From Stercorarius parasiticus (Eukaryota > Chordata > Aves > Charadriiformes > Stercorariidae): a stretch of 64,000 nucleotides of DNA. Position numbers and translations under genes: made by a program. Below are positions 37,757 through 51,405 of the stretch, in pieces. Every line of letters starts with the position of its first letter. Within the stretch, counting starts at the first letter, position 1. Location of the stretch: assembly GCA_013396915.1 (NCBI GenBank), contig VWZL01002562.1, forward strand, positions 437,068 through 501,067, read 5' to 3'. The notes beneath the pieces were generated by a model that was not told where the DNA came from, did not search any database, and saw only the letters and a list, made by a program, of their open reading frames with translations.

Positions 37757-39834
37757 GTAAGATTAAAGACAAACTTTATAAAACACCATTTTGTGGTATT
37801 AACAGGACAAAAAAAAGAGGAACTTTTCCCTTCAATACTTGTCAAGGCTGCTATAAGAACTTCAGTGCTAAATGCTCAGGTTACACTTAATCCTCCAGCT
37901 GCGAGATGACAATTAGCACCAAAATCTCTAGAAAAGCTTTCAGCTCACAACAGGTGCCCCACCATTGTGTTCAGGTTTAAATCAGAATCTGGCAGAGTGA
38001 ATGTCCCACCTCCTGCCACCCCACCCCTTTGAAACAACTCTTATTACAGCCACTATCAGAGCAGCTCCACTCTCATTTTCTCCAAAAAGACCAAACATGA
38101 CTTTCGCTCTTTTGTTTGAGTGCTTTTTTCGATTATCTTTCTTCATCCATCTGACTGAGAGATCTGAAGGCTGGAAGTGGAATTTATTTGTTATGTATTA
38201 TGAGTTTACTACTTCTTTCCTGACTGGTGGAAACAGGAGCAAATCCTTTGAGAGCCATATAATTATACTGACAAAAATCAGAAAATCTTTCCCTTGCTCT
38301 AGGCAGTTTCAGAAATTACAGTCCAGAAAAGCCTCAGAAGTACATCAGTCTGTAATATTAATATTGTATCTGTATTGCAGTATGAATTACAGATCTGAAT
38401 CTCTCTGCAATATTGTGCATTATAAAATTTCCTTCCCTATCAAAAACCATAAATGTTCTTTAGATTAAAATTTGTGTCTGTCCTTTAGAACATCTTCACA
38501 AGGCAGGAATGGCAAAGTGCTTCTTACAAGTAAGTACAAACACTGTTAGAAGACTTCTCAGAAATTTTCTCTTTTTTCCAATGGAGAGGCACGCTCTACC
38601 CATAAGGAATATTTATTAGAAAGAATTCCCTCCTTACTAGCCAGTCAAGCTGTTCTGATCCAGTAACAAATACTTCTTGGCAAAATAAGCAATTTAGAAC
38701 CCTGCAATACTCAACGGAGGCTGACTGCCTGGTGAATTAATCATTTATAATGAAGAAAATGGTTACGAGAGATATCAAAAGATGTAGTAAAACATGATGG
38801 CACTTAAAAGAATAAAAAATCTTGATGTTTGATCTGACTTGTTTCCATACGGAGATAAGATTGATAATACAAACCAGATATTTCTTTGGTGTGATTCAGT
38901 TTATAAAGTCAAGTTTCCCCAACACAATGACAAAACAGCAAGGAGATTAATAGATTAATCATGCATGATCTCCAGTTCTTCTTTCTGCTCTGCAACTTGC
39001 AGAGCCCTTTTGCCATTACCTTTCTGGGCCATGCTCACAACTGCTTCTCCCAGTTTTGCGCTGCTTTCTGGTTTCTTTCCACATCCTGTGGACAGATCCC
39101 AGCAGTTCACACCCTGCCCCTGGCAATCAGTCCCCAGAAAACTCAGGTGCCAAGATTTACAGCTGATTAACTGTAATCTATATCTATGCAAAAACCCAAT
39201 GCTGCAGGATGCATGAGAGTGAACACTAGCCACGTTGCTGGTACAACAGTGCTCAGTTCTGGATCCTGCTCTAACCCAACTACCAAGGGGTACAGGGGAT
39301 TTGGATCATTGGGTTATACAGATCTGGAATTACCAGCATGCAATCTGGAACTTCTGCATGACAGCAAACCCTCCTGGAGCTGAGACCTGCAACCTGTTTA
39401 CCATGATTGTTTTCTAAAGTATTTCTGCTCAGGAGAATCTCAGATGGCATTAATCCATTGGACTCTGAAAAACCCTGACGGTGTGACAGTTACTTGGAGA
39501 GAATGGTATCCTAAATAGTGTGCTGCTACGTGCTAAGCCTTTAATACTAATTTCTATTATTATTTCTCCTTCAATTTAAATTTAGTAATAATCAATATCA
39601 AATTCTGCATTTCTTTTCCCCCACTGTGGATCTGAAGCCTCCTCTGGATCAGAAGTGAAGAAAACCATGGGAGGGAGGGTCACATAAATACCACACCTTC
39701 TACACGCAACTGAAGGTGTAGCTGTACACTACCTATCACAGCAGGCATTATCTCATGGTCATAACACAGAAATAGCTCCCAGTTATGCTGAAATTTCTTG
39801 GCATTCTTTTAGGATGGCTATAAGAAATAATTAG
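37757..39834. other. non-coding stretch, nothing recognised
   Basis: Includes a 155-codon plus-strand frame (38001-38468) that looks like random translation of AT-rich DNA and is crossed by no consistent splice signals, and a minus-strand frame (38955-39233) with a possible 66-nt splice-bounded part near 39018-39083. None was called as a gene. Confidence 0.45.
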
Positions 39835-39999
39835 TCATAGAATAGGACTGTCTAGGTTGGAAGGGACCTTTCAGGTCATCAAGTCCAACCATCAACCTAA
39901 CACTGACAAAACCCATCACTAAACCATGTCGCTAAGCACCATGTCTACCCGTCTTTTAAATACCTCCAGGGATGATGATTCCACCACTTCCCTGGGCTG
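39835..39999 (-). mobile_element. CR1 LINE, 5'-truncated 3' end
   Basis: The plus strand shows TCATAGAATAGG, 'TCTAGGTTGGAAGGGACC', 'TCATCAAGTCCAACCATCAA', 'CTAACACTGACAAAACCCA', 'CTAAACCATGTCGCTAAGC' and 'ACCTCCAGGGATGATGATTC'. This is the reverse complement of the CR1 3' end of the subtype that carries the 'tcaacctaacactgacaa' block. About 165 bp are kept. Confidence 0.93.
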
Positions 40000-42479
40000 T
40001 ACTGAAGCATGTAACTGAAATAATGGCAGTCTTCAAGGTCAGCACACTGTGAACATGGCCTTACACAAAGCAAAAAAGACAGAGAGGTCTGCTTGGAACA
40101 AGGGACAGCTTTGGTAAAGCAGATTTTGAAAAAAGGTGCAGATGAGACGAATCAGTCTGAGAATATTAAAACAGAAAACAAGAACAGAGAAGAAAATCTA
40201 TGTATGTCACTGACAGTTTGCCATTGGCAGGAATAAACTTCTGTATTGAAATAAGTATATTCATATAACAGCAGCAAATCTAGTTTTCACAACCCTGTTT
40301 AGTAGAATTTGTAAGATACAGTTGTACTAAGTAGCAGAAATAATTTTTTTCTTACTAAAAAATTAAAATAAAAATTCAAAGTCTCTAATTTTTATAGATT
40401 AAAACTGACTCAAACAAAACTGGCATGAACACTTAAATGTAAACAGCATATTCTCTTTAATTGCCTTAGTGCAACCAGTACAACTTTCAAGAGGAAAGTC
40501 TTTCATTCTGGAAACAGCTAGAATGATCATGCACTTTTTCATTTTTTTTCTCCACATTATTTTAAAGCTAGTAAATTCATTGAAACTGATCTCCTTCTAT
40601 AACATCCATAGGTTTCACAAAGCAGCAAATTTGTATTGAAAAGAAAATCCTCACCTAAACGTTTCCAACCTACTTTCCCAGAGAGAGCTTTAGTGAATAA
40701 CTTGACACGGTTGCAGGATGACACAAACAGACTGCCCTGCCTAATTACTTCATTAGGCAGGTAATCAGCAGAACACACACAAAGCCAAAAAGACAGGATT
40801 TTGACTCCTAGCCATCCTAGATTTCATGCCAATTACAAAGATTAGTTGACAACCTGAAGTCATGTTATATGTTTCATTGAAAAATATTAATCTTTTTTAG
40901 GGATTTGCACTGACTGTAGCAAATACCCTATACAGGAAGATGAATTTCACTCTGCTGAATTATTTTGTTATCAACAGCTTAGGATTCAGTGGGAGCATTA
41001 AGTACAAGACAAGATTTAATTGTCCTAGTTTTTCAATAATTGTAATAAAAAGACAGGTCTCTGATCCAAAATTCACAATCTAAACAAGATTGAAAACAGC
41101 AAGGAAACACTGAACAAGTATCGATCACTACAAACAGAAGCAATCTCAGGGAACCAGAAGCCTATTGCTGGTGACTGTGTGCAAGTGAAAGAAGAAAGTT
41201 AGATTTATTTTGGTGTGCTTCTAAGGAACCTCTCCAAAATGTAAAGGAAGCAAAAGTGAGAACATAAAGGAACTTTATCTGGAAATGCATTGAACAAGTG
41301 ACAGAGTAATGTCTCAGCACTGCAAAAGGGGCAAAACAATAAGGAAAATACATTAGAATTAAAGACATCAGAAAGAAAAAGGAAGAAATCAGGAAGCATC
41401 TATATAGGCTAAGAAGTGGACAAAAGGAGAAAAAGTTTAAGGCGTAAATTGAAAGCAGTGCAAGGATTGAATGTGCGATTCTCCTAGCTTACAGAACTTC
41501 AGCTGTTTTGCTGAGGAGAGAGCAGAAATGATGGATGCAGCCCAGTGTGGGATAATCCTGAAGTCAGAGAACATATGCTTTGAGTTTAATCCAACTGCAG
41601 AGTTCTGGCAAACGTGCTGCATTTATAGAGGCAAATACATCAACTTTAATTTTTTAGCAGCTGTGCTGCCCTTTAATTTCTTATACCCTGAAGTGTACAC
41701 TTGTATCCCTTTTGCTTACCTCTAAAAAGCAGATTGCTTAGAACAGCCCAGCCTTTCTATCTAAAGCCAACTAACAGCTCTTGCCCACTGGAATTTTCTT
41801 TGAGGTATACTGTTATTTTCCACTTGTTCTGCCCATTCTCTTCTTAATCAAATGCACATTGAAGTGTCTTCCTAAGAAGGCTGAGCCACACCAGCAGGAA
41901 CCAAGACTCTTTAGTTCAGCTGGCAAGCTTCTCCCTAGGAATCCCAAATTATCCCAGATCCAGAAAGCCTCCTCTCTCCTACGATTGAAGCTTCTCCTCC
42001 CAGACCCACCAGCTCTCCTAGCTCTGCTCACCTCCATGCATTTCAGTGTTAACTCTACTCAGTGTTATCAGAGCTGACTATCGTCAGCAACAGTAAAAGA
42101 CCACCACCAATTGCACTTTTCTTTCCAGCCCTCCGCTGAGGATTTTACTCACACACTTCTGGCCACTGCTCTGGAGCTCTCTCCAGCAAAGCCAAGCTGC
42201 CAGGCCTCTTTACAGAGTTCAGCAGTAGGCAGTACCTGCACCTCTCCCCCCAAAACCAATCAGGCCTTCACACCAATTAAGCTTATTGACACCACATTTT
42301 ATACATTCCTTCACAATGACGGCACATACTTTCTTAAAGCAAACAAACCTTTTAATGTGGGAGCACAGCACAAGGTCCCAAAACGTAAAGGAGTCAGCTC
42401 TGGCACAGCAGCCCAGTCCCCTTGAAGCCAAAGGGGAGAAAAGGATGTTGCGACAATGCTGTAAAAAAGGAGAAAGCAT
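40000..42479. other. non-coding stretch, nothing recognised
   Basis: No repeat or gene recognised. Minus-strand 40655-40736 has a fair donor (CGTTTAG|GTGAGG) and an open frame ('CNRVKLFTKALSGKVGWKRL'), but its acceptor side is poor. Confidence 0.45.
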
Positions 42480-42810
42480 TCATTTTACACCTGTTGTTGT
42501 TTTCTTCCCCTGGCAGCTGAGGGACAGAAGGAGCTGCATGGAGGTGAGGGGTGCAGAAGTGGGAACCTGCGTTTTAAGGCCACTGGGAGCAGGAGAGGGC
42601 CATTTGCCTGGGACAGCAAACGCAGAGGAGGGTGAGGACGGCTCCTCTCCTGGTCCCTCGCTCAAGGGCCCCTCTGGCTGCCCACCCCTAGCCCTGTCTG
42701 TCGCTGCAGGGGTTAGGGAGGAACGTCCCATGGGGGACAAGAAGGGAAAATCCCCCTGGACTGGTTTAAAAGAGGAGCCTGGGCTCACCACCACCAGCAC
42801 ACGCGAATGA
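42480..42810 (+). other. GC-rich patch carrying the longest open frame
   Basis: GC content rises sharply above the AT-rich surroundings. The longest open frame of the window (174 codons from 42286, ending at 42810) crosses it, and a 106-codon frame lies on the other strand, as expected where stop codons are rare. A very good acceptor (TTTTCTTCCCCTGGCAG, ending near 42518) and donors (ATGGAG|GTGAGGGG, GGAGG|GTGAGGAC) are inside. The translation is rich in Gly, Pro, Ser and Glu with no recognisable domain. It might be part of a transcribed exon or a regulatory patch; coding status is undecided. Confidence 0.3.
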
Positions 42811-43194
42811 GCTGAGAGGCAATGCTGCCTGCTTCCTGTGCCTCAGGTGTCCATTTTACAGATGCCACTAGTAATACCTTGCTGTGGCAAAGCTTTTCTG
42901 TAAGCATGAACTGGCTGGTAGTAGTTCTGATGATGGAGGCATTTCCCAAGGCCAGCCTCTTGTACAAATGCATTTATTCTCTAGATCATGCAGGAGCAAA
43001 CTGCTGTACATCACTGCAGGCACCTGTAAACCATTCCTGCAGAAAGCTATTACCTGCAGGCCTGTCTGTTTGTTTGTTTTTACAACTGCTGAACCTACAC
43101 AAACCCCACTGACATGAATGGGTGCAGAAGCTCTGCACCCCTGAACACTGGAGCACATGCAAAACTCAGCCAGCTCCTCCTTAGTTAAGTAGCA

Positions 43195-43470
43195 GGTATC
43201 CCCTGGCGGTGTCCCACGGACTCATTGATACAAGCAATGCCTTTGGAGCATGGCCGGCCTCTTCTGGGGAACGGACCGGTCTTGCATCCCGAGGCAGATC
43301 TTGTGAATGCACCACATTTCTGTCCACCTCTGGCACACGAAGGAAATTCATCTGGCAGAGAGCGTCGGAAATGGTCTTTGTGCAGCGCGTCAAGCAGGCT
43401 TCCAGTATTGCTTCTGTGAGACATAAATTTCAATCTTGTTTGTTCAGAAATGACTAGCGCCTGGTGTTGC
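43195..43470. promoter_or_regulatory. CpG-enriched patch, candidate regulatory element
   Basis: CpG dinucleotides (for example GGCGGT, GGCCGGCC, ACGGACCGG, GCGTCGG, GCAGCGCGTC, TAGCGCC) are far denser than in the rest of the window, where they are scarce. Four reading frames are open at once, a compositional effect. Just right of it, around 43500-43530, lies an AT-rich run with a TAATTA core, the type of site bound by homeodomain proteins. It could be an enhancer, a small CpG island of a non-coding transcript, or an exon. No promoter motif decides between these. Confidence 0.3.
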
Positions 43471-46400
43471 CAAGAAAACCCAGCTCTCTGAAACATACAA
43501 GCTCTAATTATTTATTAAGATATTTTTTGGCTCCTTTCAAGCTTTGTATTTTGTGTTCATTTATCAGACTGAGCACTGGTTGGCTGTATACTGAACTAGA
43601 CTATGACCCCTGATTCACTCTTCCACCAATTCTTTTCATATCTCTTAATTGTCTTGAAATAGCCGGACTTCTGCATGGTAATCAGCGTTACTGTGAACTT
43701 AAGACACTGGAAACACTAAAATGATTAGATTTCTGGAGGGCTGAATGAACCAGTATCTGCAAATGGTACGTAGTGGTCTGAGCACAGAACTTTGTGAACC
43801 ACTGACTTCACACCTTGGGTCTGCCTTGGTGTTCCACCTCTGCCCTTCCCTTTGCAGTAAAAGGAGAATCTATCTCTTTATTTACCTACCCCCCAAGTGA
43901 GGGGAATAAATCTTGAATGTGACATAAGTGCTAGCACTGTAATTAGCAGAAAAGACTTTCCCTGTTCATCTCAACATATTCAACAACAGATGCCTATCAC
44001 TTTAAAAAGACCAATCAAAATGTGAAAATATCTATTCTGGACAGAATATTTTTAACAGAAAGTATTCAAGACAGAATTGTCTTGACAGTGTCTGCTGTAG
44101 AAATACTTAGGCCAGCTCATTTTGTTTAAAAATTTAAATGGAAAGCTTGTAGGACCTGCTTTTGTATTTTTCTGTTATAAAATAATAATTAAAAAACCCC
44201 ACTGTTATAAACAAAAAAGAATTTTCTTAGTGCTGGTAAATTAAGACATTCTTTGTAATGCCCACGAGGAGGAAACTTGGGATTTACTGGTTTTGGATCC
44301 AAAGTGTCATGGAGCATTACGAAGAATCCTACAAAGCTGACTGACCTCAGGCTGTGTGGAATTCCCTGTCCCACAGCACAACGAGGCTACAGCCCCACTT
44401 CTGCCTTGTAGTAGTATCTTGAAAATCGATCCCACAGGATTTTGGCCCACAGAGGGTGGAAAGGTGGATGCTGTTTTGATCAGCTAATCTCTAGTTATTG
44501 TATAGTGAAACATTAATTTATGCAGAAGAGGAGAAAGGCAAAGGTAATTGCCAAAGCAAATCAGGATGAACGTTTTCTGTAAAATACACAGACAGATCAC
44601 ATAAAGAGAAGTACAAACCTGAAGCTCTCACAATTTCCAAGGTAAATTACAACAAGCTTCTGGGGAAAACAGAAAATAGCCCATCATGTTCCCATAGCAA
44701 AAGTGAAATTGTCAGAGTTCTGCTCCAAACATTTAACATCACATTTATTTTCTCTGTGTTGTGAGACTGTAGATGCAGGCTGTAAGAATAAATATTCCAC
44801 AACAGGAAAAAGAAATATTCCATAACATCCTATTTCAAGAGAAAGATATTTCAAAATTCAGGCTTATTTCAGTCTTACTTAAAAATAAAATATAAAGAGA
44901 ATCTGGGTATCTTATAAATACATATGTTGGAGCTAGGCTAACAATGTTGATTTTCTTGTTCTGCAGACTTTCAGTTTCAAGCAAACAACTAAACAGCACT
45001 TGCACAAGCCACAAGTGTCAGCCTTTCCTTCAAAGCTTTCCAAGAGATTAGATCCCTAAACCCCAGTATCACATCTTGAAGAATTACTGATATAAAACCC
45101 AAATTTTCCATCCATAAAGACATTAACACCCAGCTCTGCCAAAATATCGACCTTCTCAGTCGAGGAGTGTTAAATGATGCATGACCATAGTTTTATACTG
45201 AGACAGATACATGAAATAAAGTTATAAAATGTTTTAAGGTCATCCTAGGAAAATGATAGCAAACATGACTGGAAAGTACAGACTGATTCATTGAGAAATT
45301 ATCAACTAATTTTTAATCTTTTCACGAACATTATGGAAAGAGCAGTCTGCAGAGTTAGGATGATTTGTCACTGTAAGAGCCTGTGTTGATATTTTATGTT
45401 GCTACTGAACAGCAGACAAGCAAGTCTGCAGGACCAAAGCTTTTAACACAACTGGTCTCAGCCACCCCTCTGATTACAAGGTAGTGATTTTTGACAACTG
45501 AGAACTAGCAATTACCATGACAACTACCTATGAAGGAAAAAAATATTTGTGATTTGGGCAAATAATTAGTCACATGAAGAATATTTTTAATTTTATAACT
45601 TGACTACCTACGTCAAGAGTAGGTAAAAGTAGAGATGGTAATTCAAATGTCTGATTTTTAGAAAATATTTAATGGTTCTAAGGTTTCATCTTTAAAGTGG
45701 TAATAACATCTACTGTTTTACAAAGTGCAGCTAGTATGTGTGCGATTCACGATACGTTTCAGATAGAAAAAGTTACATAAGGGCCAGGTTTTGAGGAAAC
45801 AAATGAGTTACAGAATTGATAATTTGCCAGTTCTTCAGGGTTCAAGCCCTAGGTAAAATGGGAACATAAGTTTGTTACAATATAAATTTTCTGGTGCTAT
45901 ATATGAAATCACTTTATTGATCATGGAACAATTTCTGGTGAAAAAGCCCCTGCTGTACAAAAATGATACTGTTGGCTCTGAATGTCCTTTTTGCTAACAG
46001 TCTTGGCAGAGAAAGTGAGGACTCACTGATAAGAAGGGACTCTTATCTCCAGAGGTGGTCCTCGGGTCAGAGTTGAGGAATGTTGGCTGGATAGCACAGT
46101 GAGCATGTGCTGCCACTGCTGCCTAGAGTATGTTTATCTGTTTCTTCCATGAGCACCTAATGTTCCATGACATAATTAGGACCAAGTGTATAGCTATATA
46201 CAAAAAGAACCAAATATTTCATCAATGACAGCAACATCCAGAACTACATTACTAAGAAATAAAATATTTTTGAGCTTCAGGAGAAGAATTAGAATGGAAA
46301 TAAACCTTCAGACATGCATTTTTAATTACCAGATATTAGGCAAGAACATTGCCTTCGGGGAGTTTTTCTGAAACTAGCAACTATCATATTTCTTGCGCCT

Positions 46401-47789
46401 TTTTCCCAATATTGGAGGCAGAGAGCCAGCCTAGACGAAAAAAGGCAATTCATATGCCATTGCCAAAACTCACGTGCACCTGTAAGAAGCTCACACCTAG
46501 AGATCATTCTTAAGTTTCTAACTGCCAAAGTTATTTGAGTGGCAGAAAAGAAATGCAGTCACCGAGCAATTGCAAACCCCATTTAATCCAGAAAGACAGA
46601 ACAAGCAAACCCAAGTGCTTATTAATCAAAGGCTGAGCTATCCAATGTGACCATCTGAGTGCCACAAAAGCAACAGGAGTTGGAGGGGTCAGAAGCAGAA
46701 GCCATAGAGGGGAGTGTCGTCCCCCCCTCCAGCAGTGACTATGCTTATGGCATAACAGGATTGCACAGGCAGCCGTCGGGACATCACCTGGAGATTGCCA
46801 CTTTATTAGCAGCAAGAGAGCATGAAGAATGAACTGCATAGCCCTCAGGCCCTAGGGAAAAAAGTATCCTGGTAACTACAAAACAATTTTCTTACTTTTC
46901 ACATCTGATGTGAGGTCACTGAGACAAAATACACGTAACTAGAAATTTGGGTGTCTTTTGTTTTAAGTCATCTGTAGGAAATCTAAACTGAAATCTTCAT
47001 CATTTTTAAGTACTTGGCAATATTGCTTCTCTCTTTTTCCCTTTCACTGAACAGAAACTAACATACCACTGTGTCGATTAAGGTCAGCCTTATCTGAACA
47101 GTCTGAACTACTAATTTGCTCTCCCAAATGTGAAATCCAAACCTATTGAAACTGGCCTCTCTTTCCACAAAACAGGATATGCAATGAGGGCTGATAGCCC
47201 TGAAAGTAATGAGAAAAATTAAAAAAAAGTTTGCTTTTGTAATGGTGTTAACAGTCTAAATATCATGACAGATTTTTAATATATCAAATAGTCATGGAAT
47301 ATTACAAGATCAGAGACATAAAAATTCAGAAATTTATATTTGTGTCAAATGTTGTACTTATATACAACTTATATATGTATATACATATACAAATATAGTG
47401 TGCTTGTGTATCAGGAACTAGTCATATCCACCTGCATATATGCGAGCTGAGGGTTTTCTTTGCTTCATACCCACAAAAATAATCAGCTGTCAGGTCCTTA
47501 GAAGAAACTGCCACACAAGGACAGTATTTAACAAAAATATTCTTCTCATAGAGGCATCAACCTGTATCAGGGTCCAACTATGCAAATAATTATTAGATAT
47601 GTAGTATGCCTTTGATCATTGCTTTAAGAATTTCATTGTGAAGTTAATTTATGCTGAAACAGTTTGGTATACCATACTTACCATTGTCATTAAAATGCAA
47701 AAAAATCAACATATTTTACATACCTTATGTTTATATGAATGAAAAGGCTAACAGAGTTTATATTTATAATTTTCTGTGCCTGTATCCCC
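43471..47789. other. non-coding stretch, nothing recognised
   Basis: AT-rich DNA with no identifiable repeat, RNA or exon. Confidence 0.5.
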
Positions 47790-47812
47790 ATATATATATA
47801 TATATACACACA
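47790..47812. repeat. (TA)n(CA)n microsatellite
   Basis: Eight TA units followed by CACACA. Likely polymorphic. Confidence 0.9.
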
Positions 47813-50608
47813 ATGTATATTCTTCTATTCCAGTATTTGCTACTTGATCAACAAAACAAATATTTAAGTCACTTTCAAAGAAGTACATGAGTACACTTAC
47901 AAATACAGTGCTCTGTTTGTATATCACATGCATCCACGCTTCCCTGTGTATTTAACATATACATATGAGAAAACATATACGGTGATGGTTTCAGACATAC
48001 ACATCACTCTTAAGTCATTTCATGCATACAGCTAAAAAATTCAGAACAGCTGCAGTATCAAGGTGCTGCCTGCTACCCCTACGGCCCAACCTTGATACAT
48101 TTTGCAAATTTCCTGTATGTTTCCAGGATGTTCCTATTAATCCTATTGAAAATAAACAAATGCAAATAGCCAATATGACCTTTAAAATTAGATTAACAAT
48201 ATTTTTAACTATTTAAACATGTGCTATTCTGTAATTCAGACAATTCATCAGTTAACTTTTGTATACCATCACGGTAGTTTGTGATCAAATTGTATAAATA
48301 GTTTTAATAATTTTTCTGTTGTGTATGTCTGAGTTATGCAGAGCATTTACATCTGTACAATACTAGCTTTCCTTCAGAGGGACAGTCTGCATGGCTCTTA
48401 AAGGGAATGCCTGTTGTCTTATTCAAAATCAGACATCACAGACAAGCAAAGACACTATTGTTCTGGACACAGAACATGAAGTGATGATTAATCTTTTCCC
48501 TGTGCATTCTTGTCAAATGCTTACTTCACCTCTCACTTTATTCACTTCTCAAAAACCATCTGGTGTACAGTTCTTTTTCTTTTCTTTTTTTTTTTAATTT
48601 TTGTTAGTCATGAAGAAAAGCTGAAACCAATGATGATGTGACTGTACCAGGTGCCTGATATTACATCACACTAGACATTATCTTGCAAAACAGCCAAATA
48701 CTTATTTTGGATGAAGGCTTTTTTTTTTTCCAGAGTAGGACTGGATATTCTTCCTTGCACACACATGTATTTATTTTCTATTCTATGACACAGAGGGCCA
48801 TGAAATGAGAGAGATTAATGCTTAATAAACAGATAGACAAATGTGTTCTCCAGAAAATATCAGTCTTTCACTTGTACCTTCATGTATCAAAATCATGTAT
48901 GGAATTCCCTAATTCTGTACATTACATAGTCCTCAGTCTACATAAACTGCTCATTGACATAATCAAATATCTCACATAACGACAGGCACAAGCACGGTTC
49001 AAGGTAGGGAGGAATAAATGGGTAATATTATGTCACAAAAACCTCAGCCCTTACAAAAAAAGACCGACTCGAAGTTCTTAAGCACGCTAAGCCATCTGGC
49101 CAAAGATGAGAAGCACTGCCTTTCAAGAAAAGCAACACTTTGCTTTGATATATGGACTTGTCCCACAGTTAGAATTTTATTCATTACGCAGATGTTGAGT
49201 TAAATCATTACAAATAAACAAGCCCATTTCCTTATCTGGGCATTTTTCTATCAAATAAAAAAATGGTTTTCTTTGTCTCAGGTGAAATTCCCTCCAAAGC
49301 AACATGTCCATATAACAGTGTTTACTTGAATAATTTTACCATACAATTATGCTGGTTTACATTCACAGTTTAGCTAAGACAAAACAAGATCCAAGATCAT
49401 TCTGTTGCCATTGGACTATGATGTTGGACAGGCACTTGCAAAGGACACTTCATCTAACCAGGGCACTACATCTTGATTATCTCAGCCATCTCTCATGGTG
49501 CAATGGATCATTTCTGTCTTTCCTTTTTGGCTACACAGGGAACCTAGACAAACAGATATCTAATTTTTGTCTGAAAGTCAGGCTGTGTCTGATCCCTTTT
49601 TAAATTGGCTGCTGGGACTAGGACAAGCAGTCCTTCTCTGAAAAAAAGGTTTAAAAGGATCACAAGGAATTACATTCAAAGTACCAGGGACCTTTTGGCC
49701 CTTTCTTTTTTGAGATCTCCAATATGTTTGTATGTTTGTGCTGCACTTTTTCATGAAATTCTCAGTCAATGCTTCTGCTTTTAGGGCTAGAATTTGAGAC
49801 AGCCTTTCTGTTCTTTTGTTCTTCACAACAAAAAATCAACCAAGTGATTACATTATGCCCAAGCCCACACATTTTTGTAAGCCAATAGTTTTTTATATCA
49901 AACTGTCACAGTACATACACTGCTTTTATAGCATTATTTTTATGTACTCTCTTGAAAGTAAATGTCTCTTTAGTTCTAAATCATTAATTGAACTCTTATC
50001 ACTACTAAACATCTTTACTGAAGGCAACTTTCAAAGGACTATGCAGTGAGAGTATAATGTTTCAGTGTGAAATTTGTGACTGTGGAGCCATGACAGACAC
50101 TGTTACATAGTAAGTTTGACCCTAAATGGCAATTCAGGGCAGATAAAAATAAACCCTTCCTCTATCTTTCGTCACCTTCTTTCCCCCCTTTTCTTATTTT
50201 TCAGGTTTATAATGACCTGCATCACACACAAAAACAGACTATCTCACTTTCTCATGAATGTTACTGGATTTGTACTATACCACTATTAAAAGAGACACAT
50301 GGATTTTAGGACTTTCTAAACACTGTGTAAAATGAGAAAGTAGCCCAAACTCTGTGAAACTAATTCTAAACAAAGAATAAATGAACATAATTAAAATACA
50401 TGTAGCAAAAATACTATTATAAAAATTACAGATTTACAGCAACAGTTTGTGATCAAAGGTTTCTAAGTTGCTATTGCATAAAAGCTCTACTCTGATGTTG
50501 AAGAACATTACAGCTCTTCTATTGTTCTCAAACACAGCACAGGTCAAAGAAGTAGCATAACAAATCAATTAATGTCCTACCTGCCTCCTTCACTAATTAG
50601 AGACTCGG
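47813..50608. other. non-coding stretch, nothing recognised
   Basis: No element recognised apart from short T-runs near 48586-48600 and 48719-48730. Confidence 0.5.
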
Positions 50609-50625
50609 TCTCTCTCTCTCTCTCT
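50609..50625. repeat. (TC)n microsatellite
   Basis: About eight TC units. Simple sequence. Confidence 0.9.
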
Positions 50626-51224
50626 GCTCTTGATATTTGAAACTTCTCAGAAGGTGAAGATTAAAGTAGCAGCACTCAAACTTTTCCAGAGGGTTTCCTT
50701 TTTAAGCCTTACCTTCCCTGACAAGTATAGATTCAGTTGAGGTGAAAGAGCATTAGGAAATTTTTCCATCTCTGCTGCTTTTATTTATTCACCCCTATAA
50801 ACACAATCTGTATAAACACTTCTGCAAAGGAATCTCCTTGTTATTTTTCCTCTAATTCCAGTTCTAAAAATATTCAGATAATCCACAATATTAAACCTAA
50901 TTATTCACATTCCTCCATGTTCCAGGAAATACAGCCACAGTACACACACAATAAACATCCCACCAGCATCTTCGGTTTCATAATCATCTTTCAGATATAA
51001 ACCAGCATTGCTTTTTTATTATTTTTTTTTCATAAGATAAAGCCTTCAGTATATGTGTCTGAATTCACACTTGACCTTTTAGATACACGTTTTCTACTCT
51101 CCCTCCCGGTCATTCCACTCTGAACAGCTAGGACTATTATGTCCTATCATCGTTATTTGGCTTCCTATGCTTTCCCTACCTTCAAGTCTCCCTTAGGAAA
51201 GCAGGACAAATTAACCTTTACCAT

Positions 51225-51405
51225 TGTGCCGGCGGCTGCACATCTGATCATGTGGAGGGGAGCAGCTACATGGTGCGCAGTCTCCTCCACCTCTGCAAGC
51301 AGTGGCTGGAGCCAGCCCTGTCAGAAGCTCCCTGTGTCAGTCCCGTGGACTGAGCTGCAACGTCTTTCTCCATGCTCCCCTGCCCATTATGTGAGACAGC
51401 AGACC
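51225..51405. other. small GC-enriched patch
   Basis: A GC-richer stretch (GTGCCGGCGGCTGCAC at its left edge) in AT-rich DNA, with open frames on both strands. It is neither a recognised repeat nor a recognised gene. Confidence 0.35.

Noticed and set aside
38001..38468. 155-codon plus-strand open frame
   Set aside because: No domain, no plausible exon boundaries and no initiation context; length alone is not enough.
39018..39083. 66-nt splice-bounded stretch on the minus strand
   Set aside because: Fair splice sites, but 21 codons and no phase-compatible neighbour; indistinguishable from chance.
48625..48665. C/D-box snoRNA-like ATGATGA ... CTGA
   Set aside because: The boxes are under 30 nt apart, and no closing stem or second box pair is visible.
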